The notes under the pieces: model-generated | The model's database searches: none | What the model saw: the letters and a program-made list of their open reading frames with translations, nothing else | What the model was told of the DNA's origin: nothing | Shown here: positions 47,554-57,923 of the stretch, piece by piece | Layout: each line of letters starts with the position of its first letter | How positions within the stretch are numbered: position 1 is the first letter of the stretch | NCBI RefSeq assembly: GCF_000368265.1 | Contig: NZ_KB851219.1 | Coordinates: 848,454-912,453 of the forward strand | Direction: 5' to 3' | Length of the DNA: 64,000 nucleotides | From: Acinetobacter brisouisimilis | Lineage (GTDB): Bacteria; Pseudomonadota; Gammaproteobacteria; Pseudomonadales; Moraxellaceae | Made by a program: the position numbers and the translations under genes

Positions 47554-48969
47554 TTACGCAGAAGCTTTTGGTTGAATCATATTTTCAATTGCAAGAATTT
47601 CAGAAAGTTGCTCTTCAGATAACAACTTTTCTGCACGGATTAAATCCAGTACATTGCGGTTTTCAACATTTGCGGTTTTTGCAATACGTGTTGTATTTTC
47701 ATAACCAAGGTACGGGTTCAATGCAGTCACGATACCGATTGAATTTTCTACCAAGTTTTTGCAATGTTCAGGGTTTGCAGTCACGGTGTTGATACATTTG
47801 TCTGTAAACATCAACATTGCTTTTGCAAGTAAATCAATTGATTCAAACAATTTGAACGCGATTAATGGTTCCATAGCATTCAATTGTAGTTGACCTGCGT
47901 CAGCTGCCAACGTTACTGCCAAGTCGTTTGCGATCACTTGGAAAGATGCCAAGTTAACTGCTTCAGGAATCACTGGGTTTACTTTACCTGGCATGATCGA
48001 GCTACCTGGCTGGCGTGGTTCAAGGTTAATTTCATTTAAACCTGTACGTGGACCACTTGAAAGTAAACGTAAGTCGTTGGCAATTTTTGACAACTTAGTT
48101 GCAGTACGTTTAAGCAAACCTGAGAATAAAACAAAGTCGCCCATGTCTGAAGTTGCTTCAACAAAATCAGGAGCAGCTTGGATGTTTTCTTTGGTGATTG
48201 CAGCTAATGCAGAAATTGCATACGGTGCATACGCCGCTTCAGTGTTAATCCCTGTACCGATTGCAGTACCACCAAGGTTGACATAGCCAAGCATGTCAGG
48301 AGCGATGGCATTGATTTTGTCGAGGTCTTTTTGCAAAGTGGTTGCAAAAGCTGCAAATTCTTGCCCCAAAGTCATTGGTACAGCATCTTGTAGCTGAGTA
48401 CGACCCATTTTCAAGACATCTTTAAACTCAACCGCTTTGTTTGAGAACGCTTGGATTAGAGTTGCAAATGCAGTTTGTAAACCTTTCAAACTCAACAATA
48501 AACCGACACGAATCGCAGTCGGGTAAACGTCGTTGGTTGATTGTGACATGTTCACGTCATTGTTCGGGTGCAGGTGTTTGTATTCACCTTTTGCAAAACC
48601 CATGTGCTCTAATGCCACGTTTGCAATCACTTCATTGGCATTCATGTTGGTTGAAGTACCCGCACCACCTTGAAGCATATCGATAGGGAACTGGTCGTGA
48701 TAATGACCATTGATTAACTGTTGGCAAGCAAACTCAATCGCTTGGTATTTTTCTTCGCTAAGTTTGCCTAGTTTGTGGTTGGCTTGCGCACAAGCCTGTT
48801 TAACCATTGCAAGTGCAATAATAAAATTTGGATGATTACTAATTTTGCTGTGTGTTAAGTTAAAGTTTTCAATAGCTCTAAGTGTCTGAACACCAAAGTA
48901 AAATTGGTTAGGAATATCACGATAGCCTAAAAGATCTTTTTCTGAGCGAACTGAAACATTAGTATTCAT
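47554..48969 (-). CDS. aspA: Aspartate ammonia-lyase AspA
   Basis: Reversibly deaminates aspartate to fumarate. The 471-residue fumarase/aspartase-fold protein contains GAGTSTNMNANEVIAN, TNDVYPTAIR and the superfamily signature GSSIMPGKVNPVIPE, with the catalytic Ser in the flexible loop. I use the ATG ending at 48969; an upstream TTG would add four residues and no Shine-Dalgarno decides between them. It is divergent from a LysR-type regulator, which may control it. Terminator directly downstream. Confidence 0.95.
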   Translation of the reverse strand: MNTNVSVRSEKDLLGYRDIPNQFYFGVQTLRAIENFNLTHSKISNHPNFIIALAMVKQACAQANHKLGKLSEEKYQAIEFACQQLINGHYHDQFPIDMLQGGAGTSTNMNANEVIANVALEHMGFAKGEYKHLHPNNDVNMSQSTNDVYPTAIRVGLLLSLKGLQTAFATLIQAFSNKAVEFKDVLKMGRTQLQDAVPMTLGQEFAAFATTLQKDLDKINAIAPDMLGYVNLGGTAIGTGINTEAAYAPYAISALAAITKENIQAAPDFVEATSDMGDFVLFSGLLKRTATKLSKIANDLRLLSSGPRTGLNEINLEPRQPGSSIMPGKVNPVIPEAVNLASFQVIANDLAVTLAADAGQLQLNAMEPLIAFKLFESIDLLAKAMLMFTDKCINTVTANPEHCKNLVENSIGIVTALNPYLGYENTTRIAKTANVENRNVLDLIRAEKLLSEEQLSEILAIENMIQPKASA

Positions 48970-49151
48970 ATTTGGTAACAATCAAGAGGAGATAGCCAAA
49001 TCATAAAAACAAAAAAGCCAAATTGATAATGCATAAAATTCTTGAGATATGTATTTTTTGCATAGCATTCATCAAAAAATGGATATGTATTTTCCTCATA
49101 ATCTATGCGTATAATTCAGCGCTTTAACATAGCAACCAATCAAAGTGATCT

Positions 49152-50042
49152 ATGAATCTTGAAATTCGTTGGGCTCTTGATCTGATTACCCTAGATCAGG
49201 AACGTTCAATTTCAAAAGCTGCACAAAAAAGATATATTTCACAATCTGCGTTTAGTCGAAGATTACAACATCTCGAAGAAACTGTAGGTTTTTCGATTAT
49301 TGATCGAAACAGCAAGGAAGTAAGTTTTACAGAATTAGGACAGGTTTTATTATCCACAGCAAATACTTTGCAAGCGCAATTAAATGAAAGTATGCAACTC
49401 ATTTATGAGATTAAAAACACCAAAGATAACACCCTAAGATTTGCAGTTGTTCATTCTCTGGTAAATAGTTTCTTTGCCGATTATTTAAGGTTTGTTCCGA
49501 TTGATGAACAAGCTATAAAATTTGAAATTATGGCAATTAATACAGGTGAAGGATTAAAACTTTTAAAAGAAGGTAAAATCGATTTTCTAGTTTCTTATGC
49601 TTCTAAGCATGAAATGAATCAAGGGAAGTTCGATGCATTATCTTCTGTGCGGGTCGGAGAGACGGAGATTATTCCAGTTTATGCAAAAACGACCAATAAA
49701 ACATATGATTTAAATCAACATTTTCCATTATTGACCTATAGTAAAAATGCATATTTGAGAAATTTGGTTGATCATGTGATTCAAACCAATAATTTAGATT
49801 GCCATATTTTGTATGAAACTGATAATGCTGAAAATTTAAAACAGTTGGTGCTACAGGGTGTTGGAGTAGCATGGTTGCCAAGAATTACCATTATGGATGA
49901 ACTGGCAGAAAACAAACTAATCGAATTATCAACATCACAATATGTGGTAAATCAGAGTATTTATATTTATAAAAGTAAATTAAATAATAATCCATTAACT
50001 CAATTTGTTTTTGAGCATTTTAAAGAGCTTAAAAATAAATAA
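49152..50042 (+). CDS. LysR-family transcriptional regulator
   Basis: 296-residue LysR regulator. The N-terminal helix-turn-helix reads SISKAAQKRYISQSAFSRRL, and the C-terminal periplasmic-binding-like effector domain follows from about residue 92. It is divergent from aspA with a 182-base shared control region, so aspartate or fumarate metabolism is its likely target by context. The predicted start has no strong Shine-Dalgarno. Its DNA is somewhat more AT-rich than aspA. Confidence 0.88.
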   Translation: MNLEIRWALDLITLDQERSISKAAQKRYISQSAFSRRLQHLEETVGFSIIDRNSKEVSFTELGQVLLSTANTLQAQLNESMQLIYEIKNTKDNTLRFAVVHSLVNSFFADYLRFVPIDEQAIKFEIMAINTGEGLKLLKEGKIDFLVSYASKHEMNQGKFDALSSVRVGETEIIPVYAKTTNKTYDLNQHFPLLTYSKNAYLRNLVDHVIQTNNLDCHILYETDNAENLKQLVLQGVGVAWLPRITIMDELAENKLIELSTSQYVVNQSIYIYKSKLNNNPLTQFVFEHFKELKNK

Positions 50043-50078
50043 AATAAAAACGATGCTGATATTTAAATATCAGCATCG
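50041..50078 (-). terminator. Terminator after dapC, perfect palindrome
   Basis: A 28-base perfect inverted repeat (50051-50078) begins CGATGCTGATATTT and is followed on the minus strand by TTTTTATTTTATTT. It terminates the leftward dapC unit and may also stop the LysR gene. Confidence 0.85.
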
Positions 50079-50119
50079 TGATTTGATTTAAAATAACCTA
50101 AGTTAATATAATAATTAAA

Positions 50120-51289
50120 TTAAAGAATACGTTTTAAACGCTCAATAACTTGTTCGCATTGTGCGATATCTGCAACGAGTGCCATACGTACATGATTTTC
50201 ACCTGGATTACCTTGTTCCGTATCGCGGGATAAATAACGCCCTGGCAAAACTTTAATATGAGCTTTTTCCATCAGCATACGTGCGAATTGTTCGTCATTA
50301 TCGACTTTTAACCAGTAATAAAACCCTGCATCTGGTTTTTGTAATGGCAATAAATGTCCAAGCTCAGACTGAAATAAATCAAATTTAGCACGGTAGAGTC
50401 TACGGTTTTCTTCAACGTGTTGCTCATCATTCCATGCAGAGATAGAGGCAATTTGATGCTGTACTGGCATTGCCGCACCATGATAAGTACGGTATTGCAA
50501 ATACGGTTTGAGCAAACTTGCATCACCTGCAACAAAACCTGAACGCATGCCAGGAAGGTTTGAGCGTTTAGACAATGAGTGGAAAACCACACAATTTTTG
50601 TAGTCATGACGACCGATTTCTGCACAAACTTCCAATAAACCCGTTGGTGCTTCATCAAACCAAAGCTCCGAATAACATTCATCTGAAGCAATCACAAAGT
50701 TATACTGATCTGAAAGTGCGATTAATTTTTTAAATTTTTCTTTAGATAGTACTGCGCCTGTCGGGTTACCAGGTGTACATACAAACAATAATGCGGTTTT
50801 TTCCCAAACTTCAGCAGGAACAGCATCGAAGTCACCTAAATAACCATTTTCTTCAGTACAGTTAATGAAGTACGGTTTTGCTCCAGCCAAGATGGCTGCG
50901 CCTTCATAAATTTGGTAAAACGGGTTTGGCATGACCACATAAGGTGCATCTTCACGGCGTACCAAAGCTTGTACAAATGAAAATAAAGCTTCACGTGTCC
51001 CTGAAACAGGTAAAATTTCATGCTCTGCGCTGATTTGTTGAAGCTTGAAACGCTGTGTTAGCCAGTTAGCGATACTTTGACGTAACTCAGGCACACCTTT
51101 ACTGTTTGGGTAGGTTGATAGATGTGCAAAATTGTCAATGATAGCTTGTTTGACAAACTCAGGTGCAGGGTGTTTCGGTTCACCAATTGAAAGTGGAATC
51201 AGAGGTAAATCAGCAGGCTGAATGTCCTGAAAAAGACGATTCAGCTTTTCAAAAGGGTAAGGATGTAAAAGAGATAAACTCGAGTTCAT
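50120..51289 (-). CDS. dapC: Succinyldiaminopimelate transaminase DapC
   Basis: PLP-dependent fold-type I aminotransferase in lysine/diaminopimelate synthesis, about 389 residues. The N-terminus IPLSIGEPKHPAPEFV, the SGTREALFSFVQALV block, TPGNPTGAVL and the PLP lysine in VVFHSLSKRSNLPGMRSGF identify the DapC group. The ATG ending at 51289 is used; a TTG 15 bases earlier is in frame. It sits close behind glnD, a pairing often seen in gammaproteobacteria. Confidence 0.92.
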   Translation of the reverse strand: MNSSLSLLHPYPFEKLNRLFQDIQPADLPLIPLSIGEPKHPAPEFVKQAIIDNFAHLSTYPNSKGVPELRQSIANWLTQRFKLQQISAEHEILPVSGTREALFSFVQALVRREDAPYVVMPNPFYQIYEGAAILAGAKPYFINCTEENGYLGDFDAVPAEVWEKTALLFVCTPGNPTGAVLSKEKFKKLIALSDQYNFVIASDECYSELWFDEAPTGLLEVCAEIGRHDYKNCVVFHSLSKRSNLPGMRSGFVAGDASLLKPYLQYRTYHGAAMPVQHQIASISAWNDEQHVEENRRLYRAKFDLFQSELGHLLPLQKPDAGFYYWLKVDNDEQFARMLMEKAHIKVLPGRYLSRDTEQGNPGENHVRMALVADIAQCEQVIERLKRIL

Positions 51290-51306
51290 TGGGTTAACTA
51301 CCAAAA

Positions 51307-53973
51307 TTAATGTTGCACAATCACTTGACTAGAGGCTTCATCTAAAGCCGCTTTCAGCTGTTGTGCTAAGGTTGAAGCTTCTGTATCCGACATCGGGATA
51401 TTATTTTTCTTTGTCACAAAGAAAATATCTTCTGCACGTTCACCTAAAGTGGCAATTTTTGCAGAGTGAATGTCCAAGCCCTGCATCATAAACAAACCAC
51501 CTACTCGCGCCAGTAGACCTGGCTGGTCAAGGGTTGAGATTTCCACCATGTTTTGGTTGAGTACAGGATTAAGACTAATATCGACCGTATTTTCAATATC
51601 AAAGTGACGTAACTGGCGTGGAATACGGCGTTGCATCAGACCTGGATATTTGTCTGAATGGCTCAATGCATCTATCAGAGATTCTTTCACGGTGATTTCA
51701 CGTTCAGGATCGGTCAACAGTGTGCCAAAACGATCGAGGACAATATAAGTGTCGAGGCTAAATGCTTTGATCGCTGTGATAATACGAGCATCTTGTACAT
51801 CGAGATTCATACGGTCAAGAATGGCAACTGTCGTTGCAAACAGGTTAGGTTTATCTTGTGTATAAATAAAGATCTGAATGGCATCGGGTGCAGATTTACG
51901 GTGTGCACGTAACTTGACCAGTGGCGCTGGGTTTTCACCATGTTCCAAGATTGCACGGGTATGCCATGCAATATCTTCGGCAGATTCTTTCAGGAAGTAA
52001 TCATCACCAAGTTCTTGCCACACCCGTTCTACATCTGTTAATGAAAATTCATTAACCAGCAATTCACTTGCAGCAAACTTGGTGTCTTCAACTAGCATTT
52101 GATAGTCAACAGGACGGTCAAGCCCTAAACGAATTACATCACGCGCTTGAGTATAAAGTTGACGCATCAGTGATGAACGCCATGTATTCCAAAGATTTGG
52201 GTTGGTCGCGTTAATATCTGCAACGGTCAGGGTATATAAATAATCCAGATGCTCCATGTCACCTAATTTTTCAGCAAAATCCTTAATGACAGTTGGGTCT
52301 GAAATATCTTTTTTCTGTGCTGTCAGTGACATGAGCAAGTGGTTTTGGATTAACCATGCAATGAGTTTGCCTTCACGCTCGGTAAAACCGTGCATACGAC
52401 AGAACTCCATCGCATCTTCAGCACCCAGTTCACTGTGGTCACCGCCACGACCTTTGGCAATGTCATGGAATAACGCAGCAATCATGACAATGTCACGGCG
52501 TTGCAAACGCTGATAGACTGAACTGACTACAGGGAACTGTTTGGCAAATTCAGGTTCTTTAAAGCGGCTGAGATTACGCAGTAACAGTAAAGTATGTTGA
52601 TCTACGGTGTAAATATGGAACAGGTCATATTGCATCAGCCCCATAATTTGCCCAAACGCAGGTAAATAGCTACCTAAAATGCCATAGCGTTTCATTGCAG
52701 ACAGTGTTTCGTACAAACGTCCTGATGTACGAATAATTTCCATAAACAATGCCTGATGTTCAGGTTTATTACGAAAAGTCTGGTCAATGCCTTTCGCTGC
52801 AAGCGTGAGCAAACGTAAGGTACGGGCACGAATACCCTCAATTTCAGGACGGGTTGCCAATAAATAGAAAATTTCTAAAATGGCACTTGGGTTTTCAGCA
52901 AAGACCTTATGGTGCTGCACCGCAATTTTATGATCGACCAGCTTAAAATGAGTATTGATCTGTTCGATTTCACGTTCATAATGCGGCAGTCTTGGAGTAA
53001 TGACCGATTCATTGAAATATGCCAATAAGATTTCATTGAGCGTTGAAACCTGTTGAGCAGTACGATAATAACGCTTCATGAACTGTTCGATTGGATAATT
53101 CGGCGATTTACCTTCTTCACGTTCATAGCCAAACTTGGCAGCAATTTCACGTTGATAGTCAAACAACAAACGGTTTTCATCGCGCTTGGTCAAACGGTGC
53201 AAATGATGGCGAATTTCCCAGTAAAAACTTTCTGCTTCTTCTAAAACATTCAGTTCGAACTCGGAAATAAAGCCCAAATGTACTAAGTCATAGACACGGT
53301 TAACACGGAAATGACGTTTGGCAATCCAGCCAATCTGGTTCATATCACGAATGCCACCTGGTGCGTTTTTAATATCAGGTTCTAAATTACTTTCGGTATT
53401 ATTGTGTTGAGCATGGCGTTTAACTTGCTCTTGCATCTTCGCATCAAAAAAGGTCTGATCTGTCCATGTTTCGGCGACAATGCGACGTGGCCATTTACTG
53501 AGCTGTACGTTGCCAATCAGTATACGCGCTTCGATCAGTGTGGTGGCAATTGTCAAGTCATGACGAGCCTGATCGATACAACTGACAATCGAACGAACAC
53601 TTACCCCTGGTTTAAAGTTACCGACATCCCAAAGTGATGCGATAAAACGAGACACCTGCTTTTCCTGTTCTTCTGTCAACTCATGTTCTGATAAAATCAT
53701 GATGTCAACATCAGAATATGGCAGCATTTCACGGCGACCATAGCCACCGACCGCAAACAGACCCAATTCGCTCTGTTCTAGACCCGCATGCTTCCATAAA
53801 AAAGTTAGGGCTTCATCAATCATGTTAGAACGTGCAAGTACGATTTGACGAATGCTATAGCCTTCTTCAAAAAACTGTTCGAGTTGCTGTTCAACATCAT
53901 TGCGCCATTGATTAATCGCGCGAATGTCTTGGTTATCTTTCACATAATCCAACAGGGGCAAGGTTTCAATCAT
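51307..53973 (-). CDS. glnD: Bifunctional uridylyltransferase/uridylyl-removing enzyme GlnD
   Basis: Nitrogen sensor that adds or removes UMP on PII proteins according to glutamine. The 888-residue chain has the nucleotidyltransferase motif [17 protein letters not shown] near residue 70, an HD domain with [16 protein letters not shown] near 500, and two C-terminal ACT domains starting near [17 protein letters not shown] and [15 protein letters not shown]. Full length for the family. It is upstream of dapC with 17 bases between stop and start. Confidence 0.97.
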   Translation of the reverse strand: MIETLPLLDYVKDNQDIRAINQWRNDVEQQLEQFFEEGYSIRQIVLARSNMIDEALTFLWKHAGLEQSELGLFAVGGYGRREMLPYSDVDIMILSEHELTEEQEKQVSRFIASLWDVGNFKPGVSVRSIVSCIDQARHDLTIATTLIEARILIGNVQLSKWPRRIVAETWTDQTFFDAKMQEQVKRHAQHNNTESNLEPDIKNAPGGIRDMNQIGWIAKRHFRVNRVYDLVHLGFISEFELNVLEEAESFYWEIRHHLHRLTKRDENRLLFDYQREIAAKFGYEREEGKSPNYPIEQFMKRYYRTAQQVSTLNEILLAYFNESVITPRLPHYEREIEQINTHFKLVDHKIAVQHHKVFAENPSAILEIFYLLATRPEIEGIRARTLRLLTLAAKGIDQTFRNKPEHQALFMEIIRTSGRLYETLSAMKRYGILGSYLPAFGQIMGLMQYDLFHIYTVDQHTLLLLRNLSRFKEPEFAKQFPVVSSVYQRLQRRDIVMIAALFHDIAKGRGGDHSELGAEDAMEFCRMHGFTEREGKLIAWLIQNHLLMSLTAQKKDISDPTVIKDFAEKLGDMEHLDYLYTLTVADINATNPNLWNTWRSSLMRQLYTQARDVIRLGLDRPVDYQMLVEDTKFAASELLVNEFSLTDVERVWQELGDDYFLKESAEDIAWHTRAILEHGENPAPLVKLRAHRKSAPDAIQIFIYTQDKPNLFATTVAILDRMNLDVQDARIITAIKAFSLDTYIVLDRFGTLLTDPEREITVKESLIDALSHSDKYPGLMQRRIPRQLRHFDIENTVDISLNPVLNQNMVEISTLDQPGLLARVGGLFMMQGLDIHSAKIATLGERAEDIFFVTKKNNIPMSDTEASTLAQQLKAALDEASSQVIVQH

Positions 53974-54002
53974 GGTTTTTTGGCCTATGTGTCCAGTTTA
54001 CT

Positions 54003-55211
54003 TTAATGGTTTTGTTGCACAGCTACGCTTTGTGCTGCCTGTTGTGCAATATCACGTGCCTGATCAGTGTTTTCTGCACGTGCAGTGACAACACCCATGC
54101 GGCGGCGTTTAAAACCTTCTGGTTTGCCAAAGAGGCGAAGGTCGGTATTTGGTTGGGCCAATACATTTTGCAAGTTACCAAAAGACAGGTTGCTATCATC
54201 AACCCCTGCGTAAATGACTGCACTGGCAGCAATGCTATGGCGAGTTGTGTTGACAGGTAAGCCTAAAATTGCGCGGGCATGTAGTTCAAATTCACTTTGG
54301 AACTGTGATGCCAAGGTCACTAAACCTGTGTCATGTGGGCGTGGAGAAACTTCACTAAACCACACTTGATCACCTTTGACAAATAGCTCAACACCGAAAA
54401 TGCCACATCCCCCTAAAGCCGTTGTCACTTTATCGGCAATTTGCTGAGAGGTTGCTAAAGCAATCGCAGACATTGGTTGAGGCTGCCAGCTTTCGACATA
54501 GTCACCAGAGTCTTGACGGTGTCCAATTGGGTCACAGAAGTGTGTTTCAATCGCACCAGTTGCTGAGTTCTTGGCACGAACAGTCAGGAGCGTAATTTCA
54601 AAATCAAAATCGATTTGTGATTCTACAATGACTTTACCCTGATTGACACGACCCGCCTGTATTGCATATTCCCATGCAGCATCGACTTCATCAAAGCTTT
54701 TCACACGTGACTGACCTTTACCTGATGATGACATGACAGGTTTTACAAAGTTTGGATAACCAATATCGTCACATGCGGCACGGAAACTTTCTAAAGAATC
54801 GGCAAAACGATAAGTTGAGGTGGGTAAGCCTAGCTCTTCAGCGGCTAAACGGCGAATACCTTCACGGTTCATGGTCAAGTTTACGGCTTTCGCTGAAGGA
54901 ATAATTGTGGTTTGTTGTTTTTGTTCAATCTCAACCAAGACTTCAGTCGCAATCGCTTCAATTTCAGGAACAATTAAATGTGGTTGAACTTGATCAATCA
55001 GTTGTTGTAGCTCTTGGGCATTTGCCATGTTGAGCGTGTAGGAGAAGTGTGCAACTTGCATGGCTGGTGCGTGATCATATCGGTCTGCGGCATGTACTTC
55101 TACACCCAGGCGTTGCAAAGAAATGACGACTTCTTTACCAAGTTCGCCAGAGCCTAAAAGCAACACTTTAAATGCTGAAGATTGAAGAGGAGTACCGATA
55201 GAGACGCGCAT
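54003..55211 (-). CDS. purT: Formate-dependent GAR formyltransferase PurT
   Basis: ATP-grasp enzyme that formylates glycinamide ribonucleotide with formate in purine synthesis. The 402-residue protein opens with [20 protein letters not shown] and contains [15 protein letters not shown] (ATP-grasp loop near 155) and [18 protein letters not shown] near 285. The ATG ending at 55211 has AAGGA at good spacing; another ATG three codons earlier is too close to that site. No terminator evident before glnD. Confidence 0.95.
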   Translation of the reverse strand: MRVSIGTPLQSSAFKVLLLGSGELGKEVVISLQRLGVEVHAADRYDHAPAMQVAHFSYTLNMANAQELQQLIDQVQPHLIVPEIEAIATEVLVEIEQKQQTTIIPSAKAVNLTMNREGIRRLAAEELGLPTSTYRFADSLESFRAACDDIGYPNFVKPVMSSSGKGQSRVKSFDEVDAAWEYAIQAGRVNQGKVIVESQIDFDFEITLLTVRAKNSATGAIETHFCDPIGHRQDSGDYVESWQPQPMSAIALATSQQIADKVTTALGGCGIFGVELFVKGDQVWFSEVSPRPHDTGLVTLASQFQSEFELHARAILGLPVNTTRHSIAASAVIYAGVDDSNLSFGNLQNVLAQPNTDLRLFGKPEGFKRRRMGVVTARAENTDQARDIAQQAAQSVAVQQNH

Positions 55212-55328
55212 GCAATTCATCCTTATTTCAGGTGGACTTTTAGCATAACAGAACTCGAAGTGCTGTTTTGCCTATGGAAGAAGAAAAATTAAATTTTATT
55301 TAAAAATAAGTAAATGGAAATGATTTAT

Positions 55329-55676
55329 TCACATTATAGCGGGTAAATAAGTGTAACTGATGCCATAAATTAGTGCAGCTAGTAGAGTTGCCATGACCAT
55401 GCGCCGTGTTTTTAAATACAATACTGTAAGCGTAATAAAACCTAAACTCATGGCAATGATTTTGTCGGGTGTGGCAATTAATGGGGGTAATGTTGCAACC
55501 ATGAGCATGGCACTAATCGCTGAAATTCCAATACAACCCAAAGCAATTCTGAGCCAGATTGCACCACGCCGTTGTTCGTGTTGCTGGTATTTTTGAATAA
55601 ACCACAGAGGCATAAAGCGTGAGCTAAAGTTGGCAATTCCAACAATAATCCCGATCAGGAGAATGGATAAATTCAT
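55329..55676 (-). CDS. azlD: AzlD-family branched-chain amino-acid export subunit
   Basis: Small membrane protein of 115 residues with about four hydrophobic segments; pairs with AzlC to export branched-chain amino acids. Family features are IIVGIANFSSRFMPLWF at the N-terminus and the Pro/Gly-poor helices. It overlaps azlC by four bases (ATGA), so the subunits are translationally coupled. No clear terminator; purT follows in the same orientation about 110 bases later. Confidence 0.88.
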   Translation of the reverse strand: MNLSILLIGIIVGIANFSSRFMPLWFIQKYQQHEQRRGAIWLRIALGCIGISAISAMLMVATLPPLIATPDKIIAMSLGFITLTVLYLKTRRMVMATLLAALIYGISYTYLPAIM

Positions 55677-56395
55677 AAATGATGCTCATCCTGCTGCTTC
55701 AAAATATAATGTTTAAACAGTCCTGCACCAATCCCTGCCAATATTCCCAAGAAAATTGCAGCGGAAAGGTTAATCAGATAACAAGCCAAACCCGCCACAA
55801 TTAGCGTTACTGCAACCACTAGCGTATGACGTTTTTCAAAGGCAGCCAGTAAGAAACTTAAAAACAGGGCAGGTAATAAGAAATCGAGAGAAGCCTGTAG
55901 AAATTTGGGAAGAAGATGCATTTGGTTAGCAAATAAGCCACCTAAAAAGCTGCCCAGCGCCCAAGAGAACCAACTCGAGAGACTCACGCCCAGCATCCAT
56001 GATTCACTCCAGTCCTGACGGCGCTGTGATAATTGAATCATAGCGCGGGCAAATACTTCGTCAGTCAGTCCCCAGCCCCAAATTGCAGTCTTTTTAAGGT
56101 TCAGCTTTTGTTGAATAAGATGCTGTAAAGCAGGGCCATACAATACATGACGAATATCTAAAGCGATCACGGTAATGGCTGCTAGCCAAATAGAAGAACC
56201 ACTGGCCAGTAATGCAACTACTAAAAACTGGCTGGCTCCAGCATACATGGTACAAGACAGAAATAAGGCTTCAAAGGCAGAAAAACCAAATTTGGCAGCA
56301 GAGACACCAAAAGCAAAAGAAACAGGCAAATAAGTCAGCATAATGGCTTGACTGTCTTTAAAACCTTGCCAAAAACTTGCATGAGATTGAGACAT
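55673..56395 (-). CDS. azlC: AzlC-family branched-chain amino-acid permease
   Basis: 240-residue inner-membrane protein with about six to eight hydrophobic segments. The family blocks YLPVSFAFGVSAAKFGFS and MYAGASQFLVVALL lie in the first third, and RHVLYGPAL follows. With AzlD it exports branched-chain or related amino acids. First gene of azlCD; brnQ, a branched-chain importer, lies nearby at 57.9 kb in the same orientation, an interesting functional pair. Confidence 0.9.
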   Translation of the reverse strand: MSQSHASFWQGFKDSQAIMLTYLPVSFAFGVSAAKFGFSAFEALFLSCTMYAGASQFLVVALLASGSSIWLAAITVIALDIRHVLYGPALQHLIQQKLNLKKTAIWGWGLTDEVFARAMIQLSQRRQDWSESWMLGVSLSSWFSWALGSFLGGLFANQMHLLPKFLQASLDFLLPALFLSFLLAAFEKRHTLVVAVTLIVAGLACYLINLSAAIFLGILAGIGAGLFKHYILKQQDEHHL

Positions 56396-56505
56396 ATTTT
56401 TCAGTTTGGGTGCATTGCACCAAAATATCTACTAGAATTCTAAAAACGTTATTGTAAATGAAATCATGCAGCTCAGCGCTGAAATATTTTGAATGAGGCA
56501 ACCTT

Positions 56506-56967
56506 ATGTTGTTGAAAAAACATCAAGTCGCTTATCTAATGACGGCATGTCTATGTTTAGGCTTGCAAGGTTGTGACCGATCATCTTCGGAGAAGAAGGT
56601 AGAAATTAAACCCGCACCAAAACTTACCAATGATGCAACCACCTATGCACATAAAGCATGGGCGCTGATCAATCAGGTCGAACCGATTGTTGCGCAAAAG
56701 CAACTCACAAAAATTGAAACAGATGTTCGTAAACCTTTACGTGAGCTAGGTGTTGCGTGGCGTATCAATGTAAAAATGACGGACTCTGTGACTGAGGGGA
56801 AATATGCATTATGTCGTAAAGCCATGACCAGCCTAGATTCATGGGCAAGAGCAACGGCAAATCAGGATTCAGATCTTGCACAAACCTATACAGAGTACAC
56901 ACGAGATAAAGCTTTGTGTAAAGATGCGATTGATCATCCAAATCTAGGTAATACGCCCGCCAATTAG
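56506..56967 (+). CDS. Hypothetical lipoprotein
   Basis: 153 residues. The signal peptide ends in the lipobox LGLQGC near residue 23, so it should be lipid-anchored. The mature part is alpha-helical and charged, with two Cys (CRKAM and LCKDA). I do not recognise the family. GAGG lies seven bases before the ATG. It is divergent from azlC and convergent with a small secreted protein gene, with a shared bidirectional terminator. Confidence 0.8.
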   Translation: MLLKKHQVAYLMTACLCLGLQGCDRSSSEKKVEIKPAPKLTNDATTYAHKAWALINQVEPIVAQKQLTKIETDVRKPLRELGVAWRINVKMTDSVTEGKYALCRKAMTSLDSWARATANQDSDLAQTYTEYTRDKALCKDAIDHPNLGNTPAN

Positions 56968-56977
56968 AAAAAGTAGT

Positions 56978-57020
56978 AGGCATAAAAAAAGCGGTGATAA
57001 ACCGCTTTTTTTTATGCCTA
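56978..57020. terminator. Bidirectional terminator
   Basis: A long near-perfect inverted repeat, core AAAAAAAGCGGT / ACCGCTTTTTTT around GATAA, with outer arms TAGGCAT/ATGCCTA. It serves both convergent genes; its right arm lies just before the stop of the leftward gene. Confidence 0.92.
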
Positions 57021-57024
57021 AAAA

Positions 57025-57243
57025 TTATGCTTTAGGCTTGTTTGGTACTGGTGTATTGTTCATTTTTTTCTCTGGCATTTTAGCAGGAGTTTTCTTTTGG
57101 ACTTTGTGTACCATTACACATTTACCACCTTTATGTTTTGGGCCTGTACCACCCTGTAAAGTTGTACCTTTAGGACATGCCATCGCATTGGCACTTAAAA
57201 CAGCAAAAGTTAGAGCAATAGCAGAAGTTAGAATTTTTTTCAT
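57025..57243 (-). CDS. Small secreted basic protein
   Basis: About 72 residues with a signal peptide ending ANAMA (about residue 21), then a Lys/Pro-rich basic tail and two Cys (MACPKG and GKCVMV). Unknown family, probably periplasmic. Two ATG codons lie in tandem; AAGG is six bases from the second (ending 57243), which I use. Ends at the shared terminator. Confidence 0.78.
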   Translation of the reverse strand: MKKILTSAIALTFAVLSANAMACPKGTTLQGGTGPKHKGGKCVMVHKVQKKTPAKMPEKKMNNTPVPNKPKA

Positions 57244-57401
57244 CATGAACCTTTATGATTAATCTAGGTAAAATTACCTATACATCATCATACTGAATTT
57301 AATTGGTTAAATAATGTAGTGAATTTGCATCTTTTTTTATTATTTTAATATACATTTTTTTGATTGGACTTTTAGTCAAAATATCGAGGTTAAGTGGATA
57401 T

Positions 57402-57431
57402 AAAAAAACTGGATATCAATCCAGTTTTTTT
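57402..57431 (-). terminator. Terminator after the 57.4-57.6 kb gene
   Basis: AAAAAAACTGGAT / ATCCAGTTTTTTT stem with an ATCA-type loop; A and T runs make it usable in both directions. Confidence 0.9.
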
Positions 57432-57435
57432 CGAA

Positions 57436-57645
57436 TTATTGCTTACGGAACCTATGATCAATGACTGCCCACAGCGCGAAGGCGAGTGATACAACAAGTG
57501 CATATAAAAAGTATGCAGGTTTTAGATTTCCTGTAATAACGCCTTCAAATGTTAGGGTTAACATGAGTGCTAGTGTAGTAAAACAATACGTCAATGCTTG
57601 CTGATTATGTTTTACTGCATTGTTAATGAAGATTAGTTTGTTCAT
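57436..57645 (-). CDS. Hypothetical two-span membrane protein
   Basis: About 69 residues with two hydrophobic segments (YCFTTLALMLTLTFEGVI and AYFLYALVVSLAFALWAVI). I do not recognise it; it should sit in the inner membrane with a basic C-terminal end HRFRKQ. AGGA lies eight bases before the ATG ending at 57645, which is preferred over an upstream ATG 15 bases earlier. Monocistronic with its own terminator. Confidence 0.72.
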   Translation of the reverse strand: MNKLIFINNAVKHNQQALTYCFTTLALMLTLTFEGVITGNLKPAYFLYALVVSLAFALWAVIDHRFRKQ

Positions 57646-57854
57646 TGAAATCATCCTCACTTCTCCTGTCTATCACGACAAACACACTGTTTCAGTCAAT
57701 TCTTACCGTTTTACTTTGAATTTTGGCTAAATTCAAGAGCTATTAACATTTTTTTGTTAAGGTAATATGACAAAAACAACTAAAAGTTATAGCCTAGTCA
57801 CATTTTGTGAATTCCCAGTGTCACTCTGTAAACTACAGTAAAAATATAAGCAAA

Positions 57855-57883
57855 AAAAATGCCTGAATGAATCAGGCATTTTT
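57855..57883 (-). terminator. Terminator after brnQ
   Basis: AAAAATGCCTGA / TCAGGCATTTTT stem with an ATGAA loop, 40 bases past the brnQ stop. Confidence 0.9.
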
Positions 57884-57923
57884 AGAAAATAATTAAATAT
57901 TTGAAATTTAATTATCTTTAATT